36,475 nt of DNA from Elusimicrobiota bacterium (GTDB taxonomy: Bacteria; Elusimicrobiota; Elusimicrobia; Elusimicrobiales; UBA9959). Position 1 is the stretch's first letter. Each line of letters opens with the position of its first letter. Positions 7,552 to 15,192 of the stretch are shown here, in pieces. The notes under the pieces are model-generated. The model did no database searches and was not told where the DNA came from. It saw only the letters and a program-made list of their open reading frames with translations. Location of the stretch: assembly GCA_016234365.1 (NCBI GenBank), contig JACRER010000071.1, positions 1 to 36,475 of the forward strand, written 5' to 3'. A program made the position numbers and the translations under genes.

Positions 7552-8445
7552 ATGCCAGAAAACGTAAACTGCGCCGTCTGCGGCGGCTCCTCCGGAAAGC
7601 TCCGCTACACCGTGGAAGGGTTTAACCTTGTGGAATGCCGGTCCTGCGGCCTGCTGTACGTCAACCCGCGCCTTACCAAGGAAGAGCTGGCCGGCATCTA
7701 TTCCTCCTCCGACTATTACCGCAGTAAAGACCCCATGACCTGCGGCTACACCGACTACATCTCGGACAGGGCCAACATAACCCTGACCTTCGAACGCCGC
7801 CTGCGGACGATGGAAAAAATGCAGCAGAAAGGCCGCATACTGGACTTCGGCTGCGCCAGCGGCTTCTTCCTGGACGCGGCGCGCGCGCGAGGCTGGGAGG
7901 CCCGCGGCGTGGAGATCTCCGGGTTCGCCTCCGCCTACGCCAGGGAGAAACTCGGGCTGGACGTACACACCGGCAGGCTGGCCGAGCTGAAGCTGCCCGA
8001 CGGCCATTTCGACGCCGTCACGATGTGGGACGTGATAGAACACATGACGGACCTCGGGGCCGATTTTGCGGAGATAACCCGCGTACTTAAACCCGGGGGC
8101 TTGCTGGCCGTGCAGACGCCCAACGCCGGCAGCCTGATAGCCAGGCTCACCGGCGCCAACTGGGCCTGCCTGCGGCGTCCGTCGGAACATATTTTTTTCT
8201 TTTCCCCCCGCACCATCAAGGCTTTCCTGGAAAGCGCCGGCTACGAGGACGTCCGGGTGACGGGCGCCGACGCCGGCAAGGTCTGCGACGTGGATTTTGT
8301 ACTCAACCGCCTGCGCGCCTACGGCGACACTTTCTTTTCCGCGGCCGCCAGGCTGGCAAAGTGGTCGGGCCTCGGCCGCAAGTCCGTCTACGTGAGCATC
8401 GGCGACAATATGATAGCCTACGCCAGAAAGAAGCGCGCGGCCTGA
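7552..8445 (+). CDS. SAM-dependent methyltransferase with N-terminal zinc ribbon
   Basis: A 297-residue class I methyltransferase. The N-terminus holds a four-cysteine zinc ribbon (C7, C10, C29, C32). The SAM-binding motif ILDFGCASG covers residues 96-104, followed by the acidic GVEISG strand and the AVTMWDVIEHM motif. A late hydrophobic HIFFFSP segment is common in sugar methyltransferases of this Methyltransf_12/13-plus-zinc-ribbon group. It starts 4 nt after the radical SAM gene and is followed 18 nt later by a GT-C transferase. O- or C-methylation of a sugar in the glycan is the probable function. Related enzymes act on NDP-sugars or finished glycans, and which applies here cannot be told. 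Confidence 0.82.
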   Translation: MPENVNCAVCGGSSGKLRYTVEGFNLVECRSCGLLYVNPRLTKEELAGIYSSSDYYRSKDPMTCGYTDYISDRANITLTFERRLRTMEKMQQKGRILDFGCASGFFLDAARARGWEARGVEISGFASAYAREKLGLDVHTGRLAELKLPDGHFDAVTMWDVIEHMTDLGADFAEITRVLKPGGLLAVQTPNAGSLIARLTGANWACLRRPSEHIFFFSPRTIKAFLESAGYEDVRVTGADAGKVCDVDFVLNRLRAYGDTFFSAAARLAKWSGLGRKSVYVSIGDNMIAYARKKRAA

Positions 8446-8463
8446 CGCGCCGGGCAGGGTAAC

Positions 8464-10071
8464 ATGGAAAGAGTAAAAAAAGCCGTTCCCTTGGCGTTGA
8501 TCCTGGCCCTGGCGGCCGGGCTGCGCATCGCCTGCCTGGGTTGGGGCCTGCCCAACCAGTACCACGTCACCACCTACAACTGCGACGAATACACCGCCCT
8601 TTCCTCCCTCGAGGGGATGCAGCCCTCCAAGCTCGATTTCAACCCGGTCAACAAGAACCGCCCCTACGCCCTCAATGAAGGCACCTTCAACCTTTACACC
8701 TACGGGGCCCTGCTCAAGGCGCTCTCGCTCCCGGGGATCATAAAACTCACGCCGGATAAGAACTTCTACTACGAGAACATCGGGGAATGGCGCAAATTTT
8801 TCCTGGCCGGCCGGGGGCTGTCGCTGGCCTACGGGCTCCTGGGCGTGTGGATGCTGTACGTCCTGGCCGCGCGGGCTTACGGCCGCAGGACGGCCCTGCT
8901 GGCGGCCCTGTTCCTGGCGCTGGTCCCCACGCACGTCGTGCATTCGGCCTTCCTGATAATGAACGTGCCGGGCGTGTTCTGGATAATCCTGGCCTTTTAT
9001 TTCCTGCTCAAGATCTCCGAGGAGGGGCGCACCGGGGACTACGCGCTCGCCGGCGCGGCCATTGGCCTGGCGGCCTCCACCCGCCTCTCCGCCGGACCGC
9101 TGCTCCTGCTGCTCCCGCTGGCGCACCTGCTGCGAAAGGCTCCGGCCTCCGAACTGCGTAAACCGGCCCTGGGGCTGCTGCTCGTAGGAGTTTTCTTCCT
9201 CGCGGGCACCCCGTACGCGCTGCTGGATTATCCGGATTTCCTGAAGGGCCTGCAGTCCGTGCGCGATACCGTCGCCGGCGGCGGCCTCGGCCCGGCGGCC
9301 CGCGCGGCCGCGGTGCTCGCCGCCTTCAACGAAGCGCTGGGACCTCTGCTGCTGCTGCTCTCGCTGGCCGGAGCCGCTTTCGCGGCGCGCAAGCGCGAAA
9401 AGGCCGACATCCTCCAGCTGGCCTGGATCCTCCTGCTCTGGGCGGCCTTCTTTAAAGCCGGCCAGGGAGCCACGGCCGGCCGCATACTGCCGGCCGTGCC
9501 TTTTATGCTGCTGCTGGGCGCCCGCGCGCTGGACGCGCTGTGGACTTCCCGCCCCGCGGCCGCCAAAACCGCGCTATCCCTTACGGCGGGGCTGTTCCTG
9601 CTCTTTTACTGCGCCCAGTTCCGGCTGGTGCTCGGGCTTGACCTGCGCGACGAGGCCTCCGCCTGGATGATAGCCGCCATAAAACCCGGCGCCTCCGTCG
9701 GACTCGTTAAGGAGCCTTCCTGGTTCAGCCCGGGCCTGATAGACCGCAAGTACCGCCATCCGGACCACAGATCCCTGCCGGACTACCGGTACGTGCCGCT
9801 CACGGCCGGCAAGTGGGAAACCTACCCCGGCTATGAACTGCTCGCGGCGAAAAGACCCGATTTCGTGGTGATAAGCAGCATCGAGTCCGGTTTGCTGCCG
9901 GGCCCCGGCCTGCGCAACTCGCTGGACGCGGCCGGCTATGTCCCGGTGAAGGAATTCCGCAGGGAATTCTCCGCCTTCGGCCTGAGGCTTGCCCGGTCCG
10001 TGCCGGGAATGCTCTACATCCCGGACCTGATAACCGTGTACGGGCGGACGGCGCCCGCCAAAGGCTCCTGA
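8464..10071 (+). CDS. GT-C membrane glycosyltransferase (ArnT/PMT-like, GT39/GT83 type)
   Basis: A 535-residue polytopic membrane protein with many hydrophobic segments across its first 400 residues and a soluble C-terminal part. After the first helix there is an acidic pair (D41, E42) in a CDEY context, where GT-C enzymes hold the catalytic acidic residue of the first periplasmic loop. Such enzymes move a sugar from a polyprenyl-phosphate donor onto lipids or glycans on the outer side of the membrane. The two DPM1-like GT2 genes in this locus would supply the donor. A GC-rich gap of 18 nt with CAGGG precedes the ATG. The acceptor is unknown. A role in protein O-glycosylation cannot be excluded. 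Confidence 0.78.
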   Translation: MERVKKAVPLALILALAAGLRIACLGWGLPNQYHVTTYNCDEYTALSSLEGMQPSKLDFNPVNKNRPYALNEGTFNLYTYGALLKALSLPGIIKLTPDKNFYYENIGEWRKFFLAGRGLSLAYGLLGVWMLYVLAARAYGRRTALLAALFLALVPTHVVHSAFLIMNVPGVFWIILAFYFLLKISEEGRTGDYALAGAAIGLAASTRLSAGPLLLLLPLAHLLRKAPASELRKPALGLLLVGVFFLAGTPYALLDYPDFLKGLQSVRDTVAGGGLGPAARAAAVLAAFNEALGPLLLLLSLAGAAFAARKREKADILQLAWILLLWAAFFKAGQGATAGRILPAVPFMLLLGARALDALWTSRPAAAKTALSLTAGLFLLFYCAQFRLVLGLDLRDEASAWMIAAIKPGASVGLVKEPSWFSPGLIDRKYRHPDHRSLPDYRYVPLTAGKWETYPGYELLAAKRPDFVVISSIESGLLPGPGLRNSLDAAGYVPVKEFRREFSAFGLRLARSVPGMLYIPDLITVYGRTAPAKGS

Positions 10072-10072
10072 T

Positions 10073-11932
10073 ATGTGCGGAATACTCGGCAAGATCAACT
10101 ACTCCTCCGGCGCGCCGGTGCGCGAAGCGGAGCTCAAGCGGCCGCTCTTCGAGATGCTGCACCGCGGCCCCGACGACGAAGGCGTGCTGGCGGACCGCAA
10201 CTGCGGCCTGGCCATGCGGCGCCTCAAGATCATAGACCTGGAAGGCGGCCACCAGCCGGTCTTCAACGAGGACCGCACGCTGGCCCTGGTGCTCAACGGC
10301 GAGATCTACAATTACCGGGAACTGCGCCGCGAGCTGGAGCCGCGCCACCGCTTCACCACCAACTCCGACACGGAGGTGCTGGTGCACCTTTACGAGGAGC
10401 TGGGCGAAAAATGTCTCGAGAAATTGAACGGCATGTTCGCCTTCGCCGTCTGGGACGCGAAAAAGCAGGAGCTTTTTATCGCCCGCGACCGCGCCGGGGT
10501 TAAACCGCTTTTCTACGCGGACCTGGGCGGCACGCTGTACTTCGCGTCCGAACTTAAATCGCTGCTGGCCTTCAACGGCATGCCGCGCGATATTGACTCT
10601 CAGGCGCTCGTCGACTACCTTTCTTTCTACTACATCTCCTCCCCCCGCTCCATCTTCAAACACATCCGCCGCCTGCCGCAGGGGCACTGTATAAAGGTGA
10701 CCGGCAAAAAAACCGAGGTGCGGCAGTACTGGCATTACCGTTTCCGCCCGGCCAAGATGACCGAGGACGAGGCCGCCGAGCGCCTGGAGGCGGCACTGCT
10801 CTCCTCCGTGAAGCGCCAGCTGGTCAGCGACGTGCCTCTGGGCGTGTTCCTTTCCAGCGGCCTGGATTCCACGGCGATAGTGGCCATGATGGCCAAGCTG
10901 GGCGTCACCCCGAAGACCTACACCGTGGGCTACGAGGGCGGCGGCACCTACAACGAACTGCCGGAGGCGCGGCTGGTGGCGCAGAAATACGGGACCGACC
11001 ACCACGACTGCCTGCTGGGCCCCGCAGATATCCGCGAGCAGCTGCCCAAAGCCGTGCGCGGTTTCGCCGAGCCGCACGGCGACTGGACCTACCTGGCCAT
11101 GGGCCACGTCTCCGCCCAGTCGCGCCGGGATATTACCGTGGCGCTTACCGGCGCCGGCGGCGACGAACTTTTTGCCGGTTATCCCACGCTGACCGCGGCC
11201 AAGGTGGGCCGCATTTACCAGTACCTGCCCGGCCCCGTGAAAGCCGCAATAAAAGCCGCGGCCGACCGCCTGCCGGTCTCCACGCGGCGGCTTAGCCTGG
11301 ACTTCAAGATAAAATCTTTCGCGCGCGGCGCCGCCTTCAAACCCGAAGTGGCGCACATGAAGTACAAGGAGATCCTTACCCCGGAGGACATCCGGGCGCT
11401 GCTGCCCGGGCATAAGCACGCGGACCCGTTCGAGGTATTCGCGCAGCACCTGCCCGCCGTGGCTTCCGACCGGCTGCTCAACCGCCTGCTTTACCTGGAC
11501 CTGAACGTCTTCCTGCCGTACTGCTCGCTGCATTCCACGGACCTGGTCACCATGTTCAACTCGCAGGAAGCGCGCGTGCCGTTCCTGGACAACGAAATGA
11601 TAGCGCTCTCCGAGGAGATGCCGCTGGAACTGAAGATGAAAGGCTTCACCACCAAGCACATCGTCCGCAAGGCGCTGCGGCGCTACCTGCCGGAAGAGAT
11701 CCTGAAGATGCCCAAGAAGGGTTTCAACATGCCCACCGCGGAATGGCTCAAAGGCGACCTGAAGGACTTCGCGCTGGACGCCCTGCATGCCGCAAGGAAG
11801 AAAAACCCTGACTTCTGCGACTACTCTTACGCCGAGAAACTTATGAAAGAGCACCTGGAAGGCCGGCGGGACAACAGCCGCAAACTGACCTGCCTGGTCT
11901 CCCTCTTCCTCTGGCAGGCGGAATATCTGTAA
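10073..11932 (+). CDS. asnB: AsnB-type glutamine-dependent amidotransferase
   Basis: A 619-residue class II glutamine amidotransferase of the asparagine synthase family. Cysteine 2 is the N-terminal glutaminase nucleophile (MCGILG), followed by RGPDDEG (31-37) and NGEIYN (75-80). The ATP-pyrophosphatase loop is SSGLDS (261-266), a slight variant of the usual SGGxDS. The C-terminal KKGFNMP block is standard. It starts one base after the previous stop and ends the operon. It may simply make asparagine, but AsnB homologues inside O-antigen loci (for example WbpS in Pseudomonas) are thought to amidate uronic-acid sugars, and a uronic-acid pathway lies at 13598-16268. Family certain, substrate open. 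Confidence 0.88.
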   Translation: MCGILGKINYSSGAPVREAELKRPLFEMLHRGPDDEGVLADRNCGLAMRRLKIIDLEGGHQPVFNEDRTLALVLNGEIYNYRELRRELEPRHRFTTNSDTEVLVHLYEELGEKCLEKLNGMFAFAVWDAKKQELFIARDRAGVKPLFYADLGGTLYFASELKSLLAFNGMPRDIDSQALVDYLSFYYISSPRSIFKHIRRLPQGHCIKVTGKKTEVRQYWHYRFRPAKMTEDEAAERLEAALLSSVKRQLVSDVPLGVFLSSGLDSTAIVAMMAKLGVTPKTYTVGYEGGGTYNELPEARLVAQKYGTDHHDCLLGPADIREQLPKAVRGFAEPHGDWTYLAMGHVSAQSRRDITVALTGAGGDELFAGYPTLTAAKVGRIYQYLPGPVKAAIKAAADRLPVSTRRLSLDFKIKSFARGAAFKPEVAHMKYKEILTPEDIRALLPGHKHADPFEVFAQHLPAVASDRLLNRLLYLDLNVFLPYCSLHSTDLVTMFNSQEARVPFLDNEMIALSEEMPLELKMKGFTTKHIVRKALRRYLPEEILKMPKKGFNMPTAEWLKGDLKDFALDALHAARKKNPDFCDYSYAEKLMKEHLEGRRDNSRKLTCLVSLFLWQAEYL

Positions 11933-11949
11933 ACGTAAGCGCGCAAAAC

Positions 11950-11987
11950 AAGAAGGGCCGGCTGAAGCCGGCCCTTCTTATTTTATC
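11950..11987 (+). terminator. Rho-independent terminator, probably bidirectional
   Basis: A 13-bp perfect stem (11950-11962 with 11967-11979), a TGAA loop, then TATTTTAT. It sits between the convergent ends of asnB and the L,D-transpeptidase gene. Read leftward the stem is followed by TGTTTTG, so it can serve both genes. Confidence 0.85.
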
Positions 11988-11998
11988 GGCGGGAGTCG

Positions 11999-12685
11999 TT
12001 ACTTTACGGGAGTCTTGCCGGTAACGCAGATGCTGGCGTTGGCCTTGCCGTGCGCCTTTACCACTTCGTACACGGTCTTGGCGTCGGCCTTGGACAGGCG
12101 CACACAGCCGTGCGAGGCCGGCTGGCCCAGCAGGGCTTCGGCGTTGGTGGCGTGCATGGCTATGTTGCCGTTGAAGAAGATGGAGTTGGGCATGGGCGCT
12201 TTATTGTAAAGGCTGGAGTAATGCATCTCCTCCATAAAATCCGGAGCGAAGCAGCGGCCGCTGCCGGGGGTGCCGTGCTCCGGCGCCAGGCCGGTGGAGG
12301 TCTTGAAGACCTTGTTGAGTTCCGGGGATTCCAGGGTAACTCGCTGGGCGCCCAGGTCCACGGTCAGGCGGACCACGGCCTTCTTGGCGGCCTCGTTGTT
12401 TATCATGAACCGCCCCGGGATAGCGTCCCCCACGGAAGGCGGCAGGCCGTAAACCATGCTCAACTCGGCGGGGGTGTGTTCGTCCACGAATTTATCGGGA
12501 TCGGCCTGGGCCTCGGCGCGCAGCGCGGCCAGGCGCTGTTGCGTGGCGGCATCATCGGCGCTGGGCGCGCTTACCGCGGGCAGCCCCTTCAGCTCGGCGT
12601 CCTTGCTGAGCCCGGGCAGGTCGAAAGCCATGGCGCCGCCGGAGAATAGCAGGATGAGGGCAGCGGTGGAATTAATGGTCTTCAT
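11999..12685 (-). CDS. secreted L,D-transpeptidase (YkuD domain)
   Basis: L,D-transpeptidases form 3-3 cross-links in peptidoglycan or attach proteins to it, working in the periplasm. The 228-residue protein starts with a signal peptide (residues 1-20, ending AMA). The YkuD core is in the C-terminal half. H178 in NIAMHAT and the signature SHGCVRL (191-197) with nucleophile C194 give the catalytic pair. The ATG is preceded by a good AAGGAG site (12693-12698) and a possible -10 TAGTAT (12709-12714). It is divergent from a second L,D-transpeptidase of a different family. Residues 21 to about 90 match nothing I recognise. Function is well supported; whether it cross-links or anchors proteins is not. 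Confidence 0.9.
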   Translation of the reverse strand: MKTINSTAALILLFSGGAMAFDLPGLSKDAELKGLPAVSAPSADDAATQQRLAALRAEAQADPDKFVDEHTPAELSMVYGLPPSVGDAIPGRFMINNEAAKKAVVRLTVDLGAQRVTLESPELNKVFKTSTGLAPEHGTPGSGRCFAPDFMEEMHYSSLYNKAPMPNSIFFNGNIAMHATNAEALLGQPASHGCVRLSKADAKTVYEVVKAHGKANASICVTGKTPVK

Positions 12686-12708
12686 TAAAAGTCTCCTTAA
12701 ATCTTCTG

Positions 12709-12714
12709 ATACTA
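12709..12714 (-). promoter_or_regulatory. possible -10 box of the YkuD gene
   Basis: TAGTAT on the minus strand, 23 nt before the ATG at 12685, leaving room for the AAGGAG ribosome site. No convincing -35. Confidence 0.35.
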
Positions 12715-12775
12715 TTCAACCAAAAAATCGTCTGACGCCGTATGAGCCGAAAGCCCCCGTAAAAAGCCTCTTTTA

Positions 12776-12795
12776 GGCCCACCCGCGCGTGGGTC
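12776..12795. promoter_or_regulatory. inverted repeat upstream of the second L,D-transpeptidase
   Basis: Arms 12776-12782 and 12789-12795 pair over 7 bp with one G-T, around a CCGCGC loop. It lies just upstream of the -10 box at 12809 inside the 139-nt divergent gap, so it could be an operator. It lacks a T-run, so it is not a terminator. Confidence 0.3.
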
Positions 12796-12808
12796 CTTTG
12801 ACTTTTTG

Positions 12809-12814
12809 TATTAT
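12809..12814 (+). promoter_or_regulatory. -10 box of the second L,D-transpeptidase gene
   Basis: TATTAT ending exactly 10 nt before the ATG at 12825, with no ribosome site in between. This is the same geometry as at 2518-2523 and 16279-16284 and points to a nearly leaderless mRNA. Confidence 0.45.
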
Positions 12815-12824
12815 ATCCGTAGTT

Positions 12825-13523
12825 ATGCTGCGCGCCCTCAAAAATGTTTTTTTTGCCGGTTGCCTGCTGGCCTGCCTCTGCGCGCAGGCCCCGGCGGGAC
12901 CGGCGCTTTCGGAATTGATAACAGGACTCCCCCTCGCGGCCCGCAGCGTTCCCCCCGCCCCTATTCCGTTCCCCGTGCGCGCCGGTTACGAATACCTGGA
13001 CCCCGGCCACCTGGTCCCCGCCCAGGCGTTGGCCGCGGCGCTCAACTACTACCGGGCCAACCTGGCCTCCCTGGGCAATCCCCGCTACCTTTCCGTGATA
13101 GACTACACCCGCCACGCCAACGAGAAAAGATTTTTCGTGGTGAACATGAACACCGGCGCCGTGGAGAGCTTTCTGGCGGCGCACGGCAGGGGCTCTGACC
13201 CTGACCATACCGGCTACGCCGCTTCTTTCTCAAACGTCCCCGGCTCCCAGGCCACCTCGCTGGGAATTTTCCTGACCGGCGACACCTATAGCGGGGACAA
13301 CGGTTATTCCCTGCGACTTTACGGCATGAGCCCCGCCAACAGCAACGCTTTCACCCGCGCCATAGTCATACACGGCGCGCCGTACGTTAATCCCGCCAAC
13401 GTCCCGCTCGGCCGCAGCCAGGGCTGCCCCGCCGTGGAAATGGGCGTGCGGACCCGCCTTATAAACATGCTCAAGGGCGGCTCCGTTATCTATTCCTGGC
13501 ACGAGCGCTTTTCAGCCGAATAA
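12825..13523 (+). CDS. secreted murein L,D-transpeptidase catalytic domain protein (YkuD_2 family)
   Basis: A 232-residue exported protein. I start it at the ATG at 12825 because a signal peptide (residues 1 to about 24, ending near AQAPAG) begins there; an in-frame GTG at 12789 adds residues that break this pattern. The catalytic region has H183 in VIHGA and the GRSQGCPAV block with nucleophile C201, the arrangement of the YkuD_2 group rather than the SHGCVRL of classic YkuD. Cysteines 13, 17 and 19 lie in the signal region, but no clear lipobox is visible. It is divergent from a classic YkuD gene and ends at a hairpin terminator. Likely a peptidoglycan L,D-transpeptidase in the periplasm. 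Confidence 0.85.
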   Translation: MLRALKNVFFAGCLLACLCAQAPAGPALSELITGLPLAARSVPPAPIPFPVRAGYEYLDPGHLVPAQALAAALNYYRANLASLGNPRYLSVIDYTRHANEKRFFVVNMNTGAVESFLAAHGRGSDPDHTGYAASFSNVPGSQATSLGIFLTGDTYSGDNGYSLRLYGMSPANSNAFTRAIVIHGAPYVNPANVPLGRSQGCPAVEMGVRTRLINMLKGGSVIYSWHERFSAE

Positions 13524-13546
13524 AAGCGGCGGCGCCATAAATAGAG

Positions 13547-13577
13547 GAAGGGCCGGAATTTCCGGCCCTTCTCATTT
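13547..13577 (+). terminator. hairpin terminator between convergent genes
   Basis: An 11-bp perfect stem (13547-13557 with 13561-13571) and a 3-nt loop, followed by TCATTT, a weak T-tract. It separates the L,D-transpeptidase from the leftward aminotransferase. Its arms share GAAGGGCCGG and CCGGCCCTTCT with the terminator at 11950. Confidence 0.7.
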
Positions 13578-13597
13578 CCCTGGTTATCCCTTAAGAA

Positions 13598-14728
13598 TTA
13601 GCGTCCAGTATGCGCAAAAGAAAAGGCCCTGACCGCCTCTATAACGGCGGCCTGCTGGGCCTCGGTCATTTCCGGAAACAACGGCAGCGACAGCACCGAG
13701 GACTGGTGCCGGTAGGCGTTAGGGAAGTCTTCCGGCCTGGCGCCCAGCCGGGCGTAGGCCGGCAGGAACGGCAGCGCTGCGGGATAATTTATCACCGTCT
13801 CGATGCCGCGCTCGGCCAGGAATTTTTTCAGCTCGTCGCGGCGGGCGTGGCGCACCACGTAAAGGTGGTAAACATGCTCGCGCCCGCCGGCGGTTATGGG
13901 GATATCCAGCCCCTCTATACCGGACAACTCGCGGTCATATACCCCGGCCAGGCGGCGCCGCATAGCGGTCCAGGCTTTGAGCTGCTTCATCTTAACTGAC
14001 AGGACCGCGGCCTGCAGGCCGTCCATGCGGCTGTTGACGCCTTCTATGCGGTGTTCGTTCTTCACCAACCCGCCGTGGCGGGCCAGCATGGCCATGCGCT
14101 CGGCCAGCGCGCCGTCGGCCGTGACCAGCGCCCCGGCGTCGCCCATGGCGCCCAGGTTCTTGCCGGGATAAAAAGAGAAGGACCCGGCCGCGCCGAAAGT
14201 GCCTACGGTCCGGCCGTTGCAGGTAGCTAGGTGCGCCTGCGCGCAATCCTCCAGTACCCAGAGCCGGTGCCGCCGGGAAATATCCATTATCCGGCCCATC
14301 TCGGCCGCCTGGCCGTACAGGTGGACCGGGATGATGCCTACGGTGCGCGGAGTGATCCTGGCTTCGATCAGCGCCGGGTCCAGGGTAAAGGTGTCCTCGT
14401 CGGTGTCGCAGAACACCACCGTCCCGCCGGCCTGCGTCACGGTCTCGCTGGTGGCTATCCAGGAATGGGCCGGGATTATAACTTCGTCGCCGGGCTTCAC
14501 GCCCAGCGCGCGCATGGCGATATAGAGCGAGTCCGTGCCGTTGCCGCAGGAAACGCAGTGCGGCGCGCCTATGAGCGCGGCGAATTCTTTTTCAAAAGCG
14601 TCCACGTAGGGCCCGCGGATAAACGCGGAAGAGCCGATGACGCCGGCGATGGCCGCGTCCATTTCCTTCTTTATAGAGAGGTACTGGGCGTGCAGGTCGG
14701 CGAACGGGACCTTGGCTTGCTTGCTCAC
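13598..14728 (-). CDS. WlbC/WbpE-like nucleotide-sugar aminotransferase (DegT family)
   Basis: A PLP-dependent aminotransferase of 376 residues. It has the GNGTDSL block near residue 62, E160-D161, and the PLP lysine K190 in FYPGKNLGAMGDAGA. It is the third gene of a tight module with a Gfo/Idh dehydrogenase and a hexapeptide acetyltransferase. In the Wlb/Wbp pathway the dehydrogenase makes the 3-keto form of UDP-GlcNAcA, this enzyme adds the 3-amino group from glutamate, and the acetyltransferase finishes UDP-GlcNAc3NAcA. It starts with GTG, overlapping the upstream stop by four bases (GTGA). It is only moderately like the DegT protein at 2621-3751, so the two probably serve different sugars. 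Confidence 0.87.
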   Translation of the reverse strand: MSKQAKVPFADLHAQYLSIKKEMDAAIAGVIGSSAFIRGPYVDAFEKEFAALIGAPHCVSCGNGTDSLYIAMRALGVKPGDEVIIPAHSWIATSETVTQAGGTVVFCDTDEDTFTLDPALIEARITPRTVGIIPVHLYGQAAEMGRIMDISRRHRLWVLEDCAQAHLATCNGRTVGTFGAAGSFSFYPGKNLGAMGDAGALVTADGALAERMAMLARHGGLVKNEHRIEGVNSRMDGLQAAVLSVKMKQLKAWTAMRRRLAGVYDRELSGIEGLDIPITAGGREHVYHLYVVRHARRDELKKFLAERGIETVINYPAALPFLPAYARLGARPEDFPNAYRHQSSVLSLPLFPEMTEAQQAAVIEAVRAFSFAHTGR

Positions 14729-15192
14729 GGCAGGTCCTTTATGCGGCGCGCCGGGTTGCCGGCGTAGACGCCCGGCTTGGTTATGTCCTTGGTGACCACG
14801 GCGCCGGCGCCTATCACCGCGCCGCCGCAGATCGTCACCGGCAATATGGTGGCGTTAGAACCGATGGAAACTCTATCGCCTATCTTAGTGGCGCCCCAGA
14901 GGCTCTTGTCCCCGCCGGCCGGGCGGCCTTTAACGAACTTGTCGTTGACGAACATTACGCCGTGGCTGATGAAGCAGTCGTCGCCTATGGTGACAAGCTC
15001 GCAGACGAAAGCGTGAGACTGGACCTTGCAGCGTTTGCCTATTGTGGCGCCCTTCTGTATCTCCACGAAAGGACCGATGCGGGTGTCGTCGCCTATTTCG
15101 CAGCCATACAGGTTGGAAGGGCCGGTAACTTTTACGCCCTCGCCGAACTTCACGTCGGCTATGCCGGCCAGTTTTATTTCGGGCTTTCCCAT
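14725..15192 (-). CDS. WlbB/WbpD-like sugar N-acetyltransferase (left-handed beta-helix)
   Basis: A 155-residue acyltransferase built almost wholly of hexapeptide repeats (for example IGPFVE, IGKRCK, IGDDCF, IGDRVS, IGSNAT), which fold as a left-handed beta-helix and trimerise. It ends with the family YAGNPARRI tail. Such enzymes transfer acetyl from acetyl-CoA to the amino group of a UDP-sugar. In this module it would acetylate the 3-amino group of UDP-GlcNAc3NA. Its start overlaps the dehydrogenase stop by one base (TAATG). The alternative, a dTDP-amino-sugar acetyltransferase of the FdtC type, is less likely given its neighbours. Confidence 0.85.
   Translation of the reverse strand: MGKPEIKLAGIADVKFGEGVKVTGPSNLYGCEIGDDTRIGPFVEIQKGATIGKRCKVQSHAFVCELVTIGDDCFISHGVMFVNDKFVKGRPAGGDKSLWGATKIGDRVSIGSNATILPVTICGGAVIGAGAVVTKDITKPGVYAGNPARRIKDLP

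Noticed and set aside
9800-11854. Long reading frame on the minus strand (over 600 codons) opposite asnB
   Set aside because: It has no recognisable domain, is rich in His/Gln/Arg/Val as expected from GC-rich antisense frames, and asnB on the plus strand is unmistakable.
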